A DNA stretch of 64,000 nt from Sphingobium sp. EM0848 (GTDB lineage: Bacteria > Pseudomonadota > Alphaproteobacteria > Sphingomonadales > Sphingomonadaceae): NCBI RefSeq assembly GCF_013375555.1, contig NZ_JABXWB010000001.1:2871501-2935500 (forward strand). Direction: 5' to 3'. The position numbers and the translations under genes were made by a program. The notes below the pieces were generated by a model. That model had not been told where the DNA came from. It searched no databases and saw only the letters and a program-made list of their open reading frames with translations. Positions 53,432 to 62,263 of the stretch are shown piece after piece (the stretch's first letter is position 1; every line of letters begins with the position of its first letter).

Positions 53432-55210
53432 TTGAGGGCGATTGAGCGTTTTCCCAATCTGGTGACCATGTTCTTCGCCCGCGCCAGGGCGATGGGCGAC
53501 ACGCCCTTTCTGTGGCGCAAGGCGGCCGGCCAATGGCAGTCGCTGAGCTGGACCGAGGTGGCCCTTGAAGTCGCCTCGCTCGCCAGCGCACTCCAGGCGC
53601 AGGGGTTGAAGCCCGGCGACCCGGTGATGCTGGTCAGCGAGAACCGGCCGGAATTCTGCATCGCGGACCTTGCCATCATGGCGGCGGGCTGTGTCACGGT
53701 GCCGACCTACACCACCAACACCACCCGCGATCACCAGCATATCCTGACCGACAGCGGCGCTCGCGCGGTCATCGTCTCCACCGCGAAGCTGGCGCAGAAC
53801 CTGATGCCTGCCGTGCTGCGGTCGCAGGCGAGCTTCGTGATCGGCATGGAGCCTTTGCGCGGCACGCAGGGACATATCCCCTGCCATCTGTGGAGCGACC
53901 TGATCGCCCATTATCCCACCGATATCGATGCCTGCGCCGCCGGCCAGACGGCGCAGCGCGAGGATCTGGCCTGCATCATCTATACCAGCGGCACCGGCGG
54001 CGCGCCGCGCGGGGTGATGCAGCACCATGGCGCCATCCTCTGCAATATCGAGGGGGCCGGCCGGCTGCTGGAGCAGGATTTCGGCTGGGATGAGGAGGTT
54101 TTCCTCTCCTTCCTGCCGCTCTCCCACGCCTATGAACATAGCGGCGGGCAGTTCCTGCCGATCATGCTGGGCGGCCAGATCTATTATGCGGAGGGGCTGG
54201 AAAAGCTCGCCAGCAATATCGAGGAAACCCGGCCGACGATCATGGTCGTCGTCCCTCGCCTGTTCGAAGTGCTGCGCACCCGCATCATCAAGTCGATCGA
54301 AAAACAGGGCAAATTCCCCACCTATCTGCTGGGGCAGGCACTGCGCATCGCGGCGAAGGAGCAAGGCGGGCGCAAATCGCTGCTCGACCTGCCGATGAAG
54401 GCGTTGCTGGCCCGGACCTTGAAGCCCAAGATCGCGGCGCGCTTCGGCGGGCGGATGAAGGCGCTGGTGTCGGGCGGCGCGCCGCTCAACCCCGATGTCG
54501 GCCTGTTCTTCGACGCGATGGGGCTGACCCTGCTTCAGGGCTATGGCCAGACCGAGGCGGGGCCGGTGATCAGTTGCAACCGGCCGCGCGCCGGTATTGC
54601 GATGGACACGGTCGGTCCGCCGCTCGACGGCGTGGAGGTCCGCATTGCCGAGGATGGCGAAATCCTCGTCCGGGGCGAGTTGGTGATGCACGGCTATTGG
54701 CGCAATCCGGCGGAGACGGAAAAGGCGCTGATCGACGGCTGGCTGCACACAGGCGACATTGGCGAGATCGATGCCAGGGGCCGCATCCGCATCACCGACC
54801 GCAAGAAAGACCTGATCGTCAACGACAAGGGCGACAATGTCTCGCCCCAGAAGGTCGAGGGGATGCTGACGCTCCAGCCGGAGATCGGACAGGCGATGGT
54901 CTATGGCGACCGCCGACCGCATCTGGTCGGGCTGCTGGTGCCCGATGCCGAATGGACCCGTGAATGGGCAGAGGGACAAGGGCGGTCGGTCGAGGGGATC
55001 GAGGCCGATCCCGCCTATCAGGCGGCGTTGCGCGCGGCGGTCGATCGGGTGAATGATGACCTGTCGGTGATCGAGCGGGTGCGGCGCTTCGCCTTGGCCG
55101 ACGAACCCTTCACCATCGACAATAGCGAGATGACGCCATCTATGAAGATTCGGCGCCATGTCATCCGTGCCCGCTATCAGGAACGGCTGGACGCGCTGTA
55201 CAAGGGGTGA
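53432..55210 (+). CDS. Long-chain acyl-CoA synthetase (AMP-forming)
   Basis: 592 aa of the FadD15/long-chain type. AMP motif IIYTSGTGGAPRGVMQHHGA, where the usual TTG is TGG. GYGQTEAGPVISCNRP, GWLHTGDIGEIDARG and [20 protein letters not shown] are conserved. TTG 53432 follows GAGGAG by 8 bases; ATG 53468 is a downstream option. It activates fatty acids for beta-oxidation or lipid synthesis; exact chain length unknown. Confidence 0.9.
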   Translation: MRAIERFPNLVTMFFARARAMGDTPFLWRKAAGQWQSLSWTEVALEVASLASALQAQGLKPGDPVMLVSENRPEFCIADLAIMAAGCVTVPTYTTNTTRDHQHILTDSGARAVIVSTAKLAQNLMPAVLRSQASFVIGMEPLRGTQGHIPCHLWSDLIAHYPTDIDACAAGQTAQREDLACIIYTSGTGGAPRGVMQHHGAILCNIEGAGRLLEQDFGWDEEVFLSFLPLSHAYEHSGGQFLPIMLGGQIYYAEGLEKLASNIEETRPTIMVVVPRLFEVLRTRIIKSIEKQGKFPTYLLGQALRIAAKEQGGRKSLLDLPMKALLARTLKPKIAARFGGRMKALVSGGAPLNPDVGLFFDAMGLTLLQGYGQTEAGPVISCNRPRAGIAMDTVGPPLDGVEVRIAEDGEILVRGELVMHGYWRNPAETEKALIDGWLHTGDIGEIDARGRIRITDRKKDLIVNDKGDNVSPQKVEGMLTLQPEIGQAMVYGDRRPHLVGLLVPDAEWTREWAEGQGRSVEGIEADPAYQAALRAAVDRVNDDLSVIERVRRFALADEPFTIDNSEMTPSMKIRRHVIRARYQERLDALYKG

Positions 55211-55216
55211 TCGCAG

Positions 55217-55618
55217 CTATTTCCCCGGTGTGCGATAGGGCGTGAAATCGCCCAGCGCGCAGCTGCCCGTCACCATGCCGGTGGGCAGGTCGGCGCTGGT
55301 TGCTATGTCGCCCCGGCAATATTGCGACCCCCAACTCTTGATGATCAGCGTGTCGCCGCGCGTCAGGCCGGGGCAGCTTCCGATCAGGTCGTTGCGGTAC
55401 ACCAGCCGTCCACTGACCCGGTAGAGCAGGACGCTGCTGCTGATCGCGGTCAGATTCGCCTGGGATTCGCGGTTGACGCAGCTCGTCTTTTCGCCGGCGA
55501 CCTTGCCGGCGAGCGCCTTTTCCAGCTCGCCGGTCTGCTTTTCGGTCAGCCGGGGCGGTTCATAGCTGCCCGAACAGCCTGCGAGCAGCAGCGGAGCCAG
55601 AATTATCCACGGACGCAT
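55217..55618 (-). CDS. Small lipoprotein, function unknown
   Basis: 133 aa from ATG 55618. Lipobox LLLAGCSGS. The remainder has four Cys residues (SCVNRES; SCPGLTRG; QYCRGDI; GSCALGD), likely disulfide pairs in the periplasm. GAGGAG lies 7 bases before ATG 55618, which is preferred over ATG 55633. Family not recognised. Confidence 0.75.
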   Translation of the reverse strand: MRPWIILAPLLLAGCSGSYEPPRLTEKQTGELEKALAGKVAGEKTSCVNRESQANLTAISSSVLLYRVSGRLVYRNDLIGSCPGLTRGDTLIIKSWGSQYCRGDIATSADLPTGMVTGSCALGDFTPYRTPGK

Positions 55619-55763
55619 GACACTTCTCCTCATTCGTCCCCGCGTTTAATACCAACCCGCTGCGATGCTGACGCATCACGGATTGGAAATGCTCAAGCGC
55701 CGCACGGGCTCAACCGGGGCACATTGCGCCCCGATATAAGACGTTCCATGGCCTCGAAGCCCG

Positions 55764-56486
55764 TCATGCGGCATCCTTGGCAGCCCGCCGCTCAGCCAGT
55801 TCGGCCACGTCCCGCGCGCGCATGAAGATATTGGTGGCGCGCTCCAGCCCGATGCTGGTCGGCACGGTCGGCTCGCCGCGTTCGCGCGCCGCGTCGACCC
55901 GCGCCATGCGGCTGCGCAGCGCGGCATTGTCCGGCTCCACCGTCAGCGCGAAGCGGCCATTGGATTGCGTATATTCATGCGCGCAATAGACCGCCGTATC
56001 GTCCGGCAGCGCGGCAAGGCGCTGCATGTTGGCGAACATCTGCGCGGGCGTCCCTTCGAACAGCCGGCCGCAACCCATGGCGAACAGCGTATCGCCCACG
56101 AACAGGATGCGATCCTGCGCCAGATGATAGGCGACATGCCCGGCGGTATGCGCGGGCACCTCCAGCACCACCACCGCATGATCGCCGATCCGTACCAGAT
56201 CGCCCTCGACCACCGTCCGGTCGAGCGTGCCGATCTTCTCCGCCTCCGCAGCGGGGCCGGTGATCGAACAGCCTGTCATCGCCTTGATCGCCGCATTGCC
56301 CCCGACATGATCGCCATGCCAATGGGTGTTCCAGATCTGGCTGATCGTCCAGCCCCGCGCCGCCGCCGCCTCCAGCACCGGATCGGCGACGGCGGGATCG
56401 ACGGCGACTGTCTCGCCGCTCGCCCCGTCATGCAGCAGCCAGACATAATTGTCCTTGAGGACGGGGATGCGGACGACCTCCAGCAT
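55764..56486 (-). CDS. gloB: Hydroxyacylglutathione hydrolase (glyoxalase II)
   Basis: 240 aa metallo-beta-lactamase fold with the zinc motif NTHWHGDHVGG (H55, H57, D59, H60), further ligands in HTAGHVAYH and FVGDTLFAMGCGR, and YCAHEYTQSNGRFAL for glutathione binding. Converts S-lactoylglutathione to lactate and glutathione. Directly downstream of the GloA gene, so both glyoxalase steps lie together. The start is MLEVVRIPVLKDNY; the frame upstream belongs to no family. Confidence 0.95.
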   Translation of the reverse strand: MLEVVRIPVLKDNYVWLLHDGASGETVAVDPAVADPVLEAAAARGWTISQIWNTHWHGDHVGGNAAIKAMTGCSITGPAAEAEKIGTLDRTVVEGDLVRIGDHAVVVLEVPAHTAGHVAYHLAQDRILFVGDTLFAMGCGRLFEGTPAQMFANMQRLAALPDDTAVYCAHEYTQSNGRFALTVEPDNAALRSRMARVDAARERGEPTVPTSIGLERATNIFMRARDVAELAERRAAKDAA

Positions 56487-56491
56487 GGCGC

Positions 56492-56926
56492 TCACCAGAC
56501 GCCGACATTGGGCATCGATGCCCAAGGTTCTGCCGGTTCCAGCCGCCCGTCCTGCAATAGCTCGATGGAGATATTGTCGGGCGTCCGGATGAACGCCATG
56601 TGGCCGTCGCGCGGTGGGCGGTTGATGGTAACGCCCGCGTCCATCAGCCGCTGGCAGGTCGCATAGATATTCTCGACCTGATAGGCGATATGGCCGAAAT
56701 TGCGCCCGCCATCATAGGTTTCGGCCGGGCTGCCATCGGCGGGGGGCCAGTTGTAGGTCAGCTCGACCTGCGCATCCTCATCCCCCGGCGCGGCCAGATA
56801 GACCAGCGTGAAGCGCCCCTGTTCGCTGTCGAAGCGCTTCACCTCCTTGAGGCCCAGAAGCTCGAAAAAGGCGATTGTCTTGTCGACATCCGCGACGCGG
56901 ATCATCGTGTGCAGATATTTGGGCAA
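56492..56926 (-). CDS. gloA: Lactoylglutathione lyase (glyoxalase I)
   Basis: 144 aa VOC protein. Metal ligands in LHTMIRVADVDKTI (His), QVELTYNW (Glu), FGHIAYQV (His) and NISIELLQ (Glu) are complete. Makes S-lactoylglutathione from methylglyoxal and glutathione. TTG 56926 (with GGAG 7 bases before) gives the usual short N-terminus; TTG 56956 is an in-frame alternative. Six bases before gloB. Confidence 0.94.
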   Translation of the reverse strand: MPKYLHTMIRVADVDKTIAFFELLGLKEVKRFDSEQGRFTLVYLAAPGDEDAQVELTYNWPPADGSPAETYDGGRNFGHIAYQVENIYATCQRLMDAGVTINRPPRDGHMAFIRTPDNISIELLQDGRLEPAEPWASMPNVGVW

Positions 56927-57027
56927 TTCGTCACTCCATTCGTCGCCATAAAGCAACGGTTCATCTCAGCCGTGGCAGGAACCTTCCCAAGATAAGATGC
57001 GTTCGTTCCAGAAGGAAGAGGGCTGCC

Positions 57028-57732
57028 ATGGCTTTGGCCGATCATGACAAAATCCTGCTTGGTTGCGCGGGCCTGCTGGCGGTCGGAATCGTCAGCGGCG
57101 GCTATCTGCTGGGCGATGGACTGAAACGCGCCAGGGCGGCGGACCGATCCGTCACCGTGCGCGGCCTTGCCGAAAAGGATGTGACCGCCGACCTTGCCAC
57201 CTGGTCGATCAGCTATTCCGCCACGGGCTTCGACCTGCCCGCCGTCCGTGCTCAAATCGACAATAATACAAGGGAATTGCGCGCCTATTTCGCCGATCTG
57301 GGCTTCAGGCCCGATGCGCTGACCGCGACGGGGGCGGGGGTCAACCAATATATCAACAATGGCGTCAACACGATCACCATCACGCAGCGCATGCTGCTCC
57401 GCACCACCGATATCGCCCGTGCCCAGCGCGCGGTGGCGCAGCAATTCGACCTCGTTCGACGTGGCGTCACGCTGCAGGAGGGATCGGGCATGCGCTACAG
57501 CTTCACCAGGCTCAACGATGTGAAGCCGCCAATGGTCGCCTCCGCCACGAAGGATGCCCGTGCCGCCGCCGAACAGTTCGCCCGCGACAGCGGCGCCAGC
57601 GTCGGGGGCATCAAAAGCGCCACCCAGGGCTATTTCTCGATCGAGCCGCGCGATGGGGAAGCCGACAGCGCCAGCGACACGCCCTATAAGAAAGTGCGCG
57701 TCGTTACGACCGTCGATTTCTATCTCAACTAA
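57028..57732 (+). CDS. SIMPL domain (DUF541) periplasmic protein
   Basis: 234 aa. An N-terminal membrane anchor or signal (KILLGCAGLLAVGIVSGGYL) is followed by the SIMPL/DUF541 domain (RSVTVRGLAEKDVTADLATW; TATGAGVNQYINNGVNTITI; KKVRVVTTVDFYLN). The family is linked to oxidative-stress and cell-envelope functions. ATG 57028 follows GGAAGAG. The start at 56875 overlaps the gloA gene on the other strand and is unlikely. Confidence 0.85.
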   Translation: MALADHDKILLGCAGLLAVGIVSGGYLLGDGLKRARAADRSVTVRGLAEKDVTADLATWSISYSATGFDLPAVRAQIDNNTRELRAYFADLGFRPDALTATGAGVNQYINNGVNTITITQRMLLRTTDIARAQRAVAQQFDLVRRGVTLQEGSGMRYSFTRLNDVKPPMVASATKDARAAAEQFARDSGASVGGIKSATQGYFSIEPRDGEADSASDTPYKKVRVVTTVDFYLN

Positions 57733-57756
57733 GCTTAAGATGAAATAATAAGCAGA

Positions 57757-58542
57757 CTAATGATGGTCGTGACCTTCGGCCAGCGCCTCCAGCACGTCGT
57801 CCAGTCGCGCAGGATCGCCCAACGCGATCACCCGGCCGTCGCTGTCCGCCGTGATCGGCTCGCCCATCCAGTCGCACATGCGCCCGCCCGCGCCCTCGAC
57901 CACCGGCACCAGCGCGGCGATATCGTGCAACTTCAACCCCGCCTCGACCACAATATCCACATGGCCGGAGGCGATCAGCGCATAATTATAGCAGTCGCCG
58001 CCCCAGATCGTGTCGCGGCACTGTCCCGCCAGCCGGGAGAAATGCTCGCCGGTGCAGCCGGGAAAGAGTTGCGGCGCGGTCGAGGCTAGAATCGCTTCGT
58101 CCAGATCGCGGCAGGCTCGCGTCGTCACCGGCGTGCCGTTGAAGGTTGTCGGCTGCCCCATCATCCCGGCCCAGCGTTCCTTCGCAATCGGCTGGTCGAT
58201 AATGCCGACGGTCGGCCAGCCCGCCTGCGTCAGCGCGATCAGCGTGCCGAAAATCGGTCGCCCGGCGATGAAACTGCGGGTGCCGTCGATCGGATCGAGA
58301 ATCCATATCCGCTCCGCATCCTCACGCGTGGCGCCATATTCCTCGCCAATGATGCCGTCCTGCGGCCGTTCCTTCTCCAATATCGCCCGGATCGCTGCTT
58401 CCGCCGCGCGGTCGGCTTCTGTCACGGGCGACTTGTCGGATTTGAATTCCATGTCGTAGCGGGCACGGAAAAAGGGGCGGATCGCCGCGCCGGCGGCATC
58501 GGCAAGGCGGTTGGCAAGGGCCAGATCGTCACGGGTCGTCAT
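57757..58542 (-). CDS. hisN: Histidinol-phosphate phosphatase, inositol-monophosphatase family
   Basis: 261 aa. Metal motifs IIGEEYG, WILDPIDGTRSFIAG and IWGGDCYNYALIASG with VVEAGLKLHDIAALVPVVEG are those of the IMPase superfamily. The HisN assignment follows the alphaproteobacterial pattern; a general inositol monophosphatase cannot be ruled out. ATG 58542 is chosen; longer in-frame starts lack similarity. Confidence 0.85.
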   Translation of the reverse strand: MTTRDDLALANRLADAAGAAIRPFFRARYDMEFKSDKSPVTEADRAAEAAIRAILEKERPQDGIIGEEYGATREDAERIWILDPIDGTRSFIAGRPIFGTLIALTQAGWPTVGIIDQPIAKERWAGMMGQPTTFNGTPVTTRACRDLDEAILASTAPQLFPGCTGEHFSRLAGQCRDTIWGGDCYNYALIASGHVDIVVEAGLKLHDIAALVPVVEGAGGRMCDWMGEPITADSDGRVIALGDPARLDDVLEALAEGHDHH

Positions 58543-58622
58543 AACCCACCCGCCTAGCGGTAAAGCCGGGATCGCGCTAGGCTGCGCCATCCCGATTCCT
58601 CGATCAAACAAGGAGGGACCTG

Positions 58623-59045
58623 ATGCCCGGCTCACCCGTCATCCCCGGCCTGCGCTATGTCGATGCGCCTGCCGCCATCCGATTCCTGTGCGATGCCTTC
58701 GGCTTCGAAGTGCATGTATCCTATGAGGATGAGGCGGACCCCCATATCGTCCATCACGCGCAACTGGTGCTGGGCGAGGGCATGGTGATGCTCGGCAGCC
58801 GCCGCGACGGGGAGGGCGAATCGCTCTACAACTGGGCGACGCCGCGCGAACTGGGCGGGGTGACGACATGCATCTATGTCGTGGTCCCCGATGTCGACGC
58901 CCATTGCCTGCACGCCCGCAATGAAGGCGCGGTGGTGGTCAATGAGCCGCATGACAATATCGGCTATCCCGGTCGCGGCTATGACGCGCTCGATCCGGAG
59001 GGCAATGTCTGGAGCTTTGGCACCTACGATCCCTGGAAAGTTTAA
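58623..59045 (+). CDS. VOC/PhnB-like glyoxalase family protein
   Basis: 140 aa single VOC module. RYVDAPAAIRFLCDAFGFEV and VVVPDVDAHCLHARNEGAVV, with ALDPEGNVWSFGTYDPW at the C-terminus, place it near the PhnB-like subgroup. These proteins bind metal or small ligands; some are resistance proteins. Function unknown. Confidence 0.82.
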   Translation: MPGSPVIPGLRYVDAPAAIRFLCDAFGFEVHVSYEDEADPHIVHHAQLVLGEGMVMLGSRRDGEGESLYNWATPRELGGVTTCIYVVVPDVDAHCLHARNEGAVVVNEPHDNIGYPGRGYDALDPEGNVWSFGTYDPWKV

Positions 59046-59090
59046 GTTTCGGCAAGGCCCGCCGTCTATTCTTCCCGACAATCAAGGGAG

Positions 59091-59333
59091 TTGCGCGTGG
59101 CGCTGATCGGCTGGATATTGAGTTTCATCGCCTTGTTCGCTGGGCTGGCGTTGCGTCAGGATATGCCGATCGGCGGTTCCGCGATGCTGTCCAATCTGCT
59201 GATTCTGTTGGCGCTGCTCTGCTGCCCGATGATCTGGCGCGAAAAACCGCTGGGCATCTCGCGGAGCCAACGAGTCGTGGCCGCCCTGATCCTCGTCCTC
59301 TGCGCGCCGCTGGTCCTGCTGCTCGCCGCCTGA
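59091..59333 (+). CDS. Small two-helix membrane protein
   Basis: 80 aa hydrophobic protein: LIGWILSFIALFAGLAL, MLSNLLILLALLCC and VVAALILVLCAPLVLLL give two or three membrane helices with a short charged loop (REKPLGISRSQR). TTG 59091 or GTG 59097 may be the start. No family recognised. Confidence 0.55.
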   Translation: MRVALIGWILSFIALFAGLALRQDMPIGGSAMLSNLLILLALLCCPMIWREKPLGISRSQRVVAALILVLCAPLVLLLAA

Positions 59334-59392
59334 CCGAAAGTTGCGCGGCGCGACTTCATCCCGAAGGCTCGCTTTTCCGCCATAGCTGCAAA

Positions 59393-59428
59393 AAAAACGC
59401 TGCCGGTGATGTCACCGGCAGCGTTTTT
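59393..59428. terminator. Strong bidirectional rho-independent terminator
   Basis: AAAAACGCTGCCGGTGA-TG-TCACCGGCAGCGTTTTT: a perfect stem with A/T tracts on both sides, between the small membrane gene and convergent prs. Confidence 0.93.
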
Positions 59429-59449
59429 CAAAACCGCAGGCGGCTTGCC

Positions 59450-60385
59450 TCAGTCGAACAGGCTCGACACGGAGCTTTCATCCGCGATGCGTTTGATGGC
59501 TTCGCCCAGCAGCGGCGCGATGGGCAGATGGCGGATGCGCTTCGCGTCGTTGACCGCATCGGTGCCCTGGATCGAATCGGTGATAACCAGTTCGTGCAGT
59601 TCCGACGCCTCGACACGGGCGACGGCGCCGCCCGACAACACGCCATGGCTGACATAGGCGACGACATCCTCGGCGCCAGCCGCCTTCAGCGCGGCGGCGG
59701 CGTTGCAGAGCGTGCCCGCCGAATCGACGATATCGTCGATCAGCACGCAGAAGCGGCCCTTCACGTCACCGATGATGTTCATGACTTCCGACTCGCCCGC
59801 GCGCTCGCGCCGCTTGTCGACAATGGCCAGCGGCGCGTTGTCGAGGCGTTTGGCCAGTGCACGGGCGCGCACCACGCCGCCGACGTCGGGCGACACGACC
59901 ATGATGTTCTTGCCGCCGAAACGGGCCTGGATATCGGCCGACATCACCGGCGCGCCGAACAGATTGTCGGTCGGAATGTCGAAGAAGCCCTGAATCTGCC
60001 CAGCGTGCAGATCGACCGACAGCACGCGGTCGGCGCCCGCCGTGGTGATCAGGTTCGCGACCAGCTTGGCCGAGATCGGGGTGCGCGGACCGGGCTTCCG
60101 ATCCTGCCGGGCATAGCCGAAATAGGGGACGACCGCCGTGATTCGCTTGGCCGACGCACGCTTCAGCGCGTCGATCATGATCAGCAGTTCCATCAGATTG
60201 TCGTTCGTCGGATAGCTGGTCGATTGCAGCACGAACACGTCTTCGCCGCGGACATTCTCATGGATTTCCACGAAAACTTCTTCGTCGGCGAAGCGACGAA
60301 CGCTCGCGTCGGTCAGGGGGATTTCGATATAGTCGGCGATGGCGGCCGCAAGCGGCTTGTTGGAATTGCCGGTCATGAGTTTCAT
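59450..60385 (-). CDS. prs: Ribose-phosphate pyrophosphokinase
   Basis: 311 aa, the normal length. [19 protein letters not shown], then [14 protein letters not shown] site [20 protein letters not shown], catalytic [18 protein letters not shown] and PRPP loop [18 protein letters not shown]. Makes PRPP from ribose-5-phosphate and ATP, feeding nucleotide, His and NAD synthesis (hisN and nadE are nearby). ATG 60385 is chosen; the frame upstream has no homology. Confidence 0.97.
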   Translation of the reverse strand: MKLMTGNSNKPLAAAIADYIEIPLTDASVRRFADEEVFVEIHENVRGEDVFVLQSTSYPTNDNLMELLIMIDALKRASAKRITAVVPYFGYARQDRKPGPRTPISAKLVANLITTAGADRVLSVDLHAGQIQGFFDIPTDNLFGAPVMSADIQARFGGKNIMVVSPDVGGVVRARALAKRLDNAPLAIVDKRRERAGESEVMNIIGDVKGRFCVLIDDIVDSAGTLCNAAAALKAAGAEDVVAYVSHGVLSGGAVARVEASELHELVITDSIQGTDAVNDAKRIRHLPIAPLLGEAIKRIADESSVSSLFD

Positions 60386-60551
60386 GGCCAAAACCCCCGT
60401 GACGAATTGATGACGATGCGAGAACGCGGCCCCTTTAGCGATGCAACCCCTCGCTGAAAAGGCGCTTTTGTTCGTTGTGACAAATTGGACGCGCGCATTT
60501 TCAGAACGGTCGTGAAACGGGCGTCCGGTTTGAAAATGCGGCAACAGATCA

Positions 60552-60584
60552 TAGAGCGTTTTGGCTCACGGCCAAAATGCTCTA
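60552..60584. repeat. Intergenic hairpin before nadE
   Basis: TAGAGCGTTTTGGC and GCCAAAATGCTCTA form a 14-base stem with one G-T wobble and a 5-base loop. TAGAGC(G/A)TTTT palindromes recur between genes in alphaproteobacteria. It ends 12 bases before the nadE ATG. Confidence 0.55.
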
Positions 60585-60596
60585 GGGGCGCTGCTT

Positions 60597-62258
60597 ATGA
60601 CCGACAAACTCGTGATAGCCCTTGCCCAGATGACGCAGAGCGTGGGCGACTTGCAAGCCAATGCGGACGCGATGCTGGAATGGCGCGCGCGGGCCATGGA
60701 TGCCGACCTTATCGTCTATCCGGAACTGCAACTGATCGGCTATCCGCCCGAGGATCTGGTGCTGAAGCCCGCGCTGGTCGATTGCGCCAATCACGAACTG
60801 GATCGGTTGGCCCAGGCGACGGCGGATGGTGGCCCGGCGATGCTGGTCGGCACGGTCGTCGCCTCGCAGGGGGTACTCTTCAACGTCGTCGCCCTGCTGG
60901 AAGACGGTGCCGTCACCGCCATCCGCCAGAAGCGCGAACTGCCCAATTACGGCACTTTCGACGAGAAGCGCCTGTTCGCCCCCGGTCCGCTGCCCGCGCC
61001 CATCGATTTCCGGGGCGTGAAGATCGGTGTCCCCATTTGCGAGGATATCTGGTTCCCCTTCGTCACCGCGCATCTGCGGGCGGAAGGCGCCGAAATCCTG
61101 ATCAGTCCCAATGGCTCCCCGTTCGAGGTCGACAAGGACGACCGTCGCATCAACGCCGTCGCCGGCACCCGCGTCCGCGAAACCGGCCTGCCGCTCATCT
61201 ACCTCAACCGCGTCGGCGGGCAGGATGAGCTGGTGTTCGACGGCGCTTCCTTCGTCATGAACGGCGACTTGAGCCTCGCCCAGCAGCTCCCCGACTGGGA
61301 AGAGGCGCTGGTGCTCACGAACTGGGAGAAATGGGACGGCCAGTGGGTCTGCCTCCCCGGCGAGCGTCACCCACTCGATCCCCGCCCGGCCGATATCTAC
61401 AATGCCATGGTGCTGGGCCTGCGCGACTATGTGAATAAGAACCGCTTCCCCGGCGTGGTGCTGGGCCTGTCGGGCGGCATCGATTCTGCCCTGTCCGCCG
61501 CTGTCGCCGTCGATGCGCTGGGCGCCGACCGCGTCTGGTGCGTGATGATGCCCACGCGCTTCACCAGTCAGGAAAGCCTGGATGACGCGGTGGAATGCGC
61601 CCGCCTGCTCGGCGTCCGCTACGACACCATCCCGATCGAACCGGCGGTCGAAGCCTTCGATTCCATGCTGGCCGATGTCTTCACCGGCCGCCAGCGCGAC
61701 CTCACCGAAGAGAATATCCAGTCCCGCATCCGGGGCGTGACGCTCATGGGCCTCTCCAACAAGTTCGGCCATATGCTGCTCACCACCGGCAACAAGAGCG
61801 AGATGTCGGTCGGTTACGCCACCATCTATGGCGACATGGCGGGCGGCTATTCGGTGCTGAAGGACGCCTACAAGACCACGGTTTTCGACCTTAGCCGCTG
61901 GCGTAACGAGAATATGCCCTCGCTCGGCGAAGCCTTCGGTCCCAAGGGTCCGGTCATGCCGGAGCGCGTCATCACCAAGCCGCCCAGCGCCGAACTGCGC
62001 GACAATCAGAAGGATGAGGACAGCCTGCCCCCCTATGAGGTGCTGGACCCGATCCTCTATGGCCTGGTGGAAGAGGAACTGTCGGTCGAGCAACTGGTCG
62101 CCCGGGGTTTCGACAAGGATGTCGTCGCCCATATCGAGCGCCTGCTCTATATTGCGGAATATAAGCGCCGCCAGTCGCCTCCGGGCGTGAAGCTCGGCAT
62201 CCGCAATTTCGGCCGCGACCGCCGCTATCCGATCACCAACGCCTTCCGCACATTGTAA
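60597..62258 (+). CDS. nadE: Glutamine-dependent NAD+ synthetase
   Basis: 553 aa two-domain enzyme. N-terminal glutaminase of nitrilase type (YPELQLIGYPPEDLVLKPAL; KRELPNYGTFDEKRLFAPG; GVPICEDIWFP with catalytic Cys). C-terminal NAD synthase ATP-PPase motif VVLGLSGGIDSALSAAVAVD and MLLTTGNKSEMSVGYATIYG. Last step of NAD synthesis. ATG 60597 is used; the upstream frame begins at a TTG within the hairpin. Confidence 0.96.
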   Translation: MTDKLVIALAQMTQSVGDLQANADAMLEWRARAMDADLIVYPELQLIGYPPEDLVLKPALVDCANHELDRLAQATADGGPAMLVGTVVASQGVLFNVVALLEDGAVTAIRQKRELPNYGTFDEKRLFAPGPLPAPIDFRGVKIGVPICEDIWFPFVTAHLRAEGAEILISPNGSPFEVDKDDRRINAVAGTRVRETGLPLIYLNRVGGQDELVFDGASFVMNGDLSLAQQLPDWEEALVLTNWEKWDGQWVCLPGERHPLDPRPADIYNAMVLGLRDYVNKNRFPGVVLGLSGGIDSALSAAVAVDALGADRVWCVMMPTRFTSQESLDDAVECARLLGVRYDTIPIEPAVEAFDSMLADVFTGRQRDLTEENIQSRIRGVTLMGLSNKFGHMLLTTGNKSEMSVGYATIYGDMAGGYSVLKDAYKTTVFDLSRWRNENMPSLGEAFGPKGPVMPERVITKPPSAELRDNQKDEDSLPPYEVLDPILYGLVEEELSVEQLVARGFDKDVVAHIERLLYIAEYKRRQSPPGVKLGIRNFGRDRRYPITNAFRTL

Positions 62259-62263
62259 GCATC

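Noticed and set aside
53378..55159. 593-codon antisense open frame at the acyl-CoA synthetase
   Set aside because: Same reason: opposite-strand shadow in high-GC DNA.
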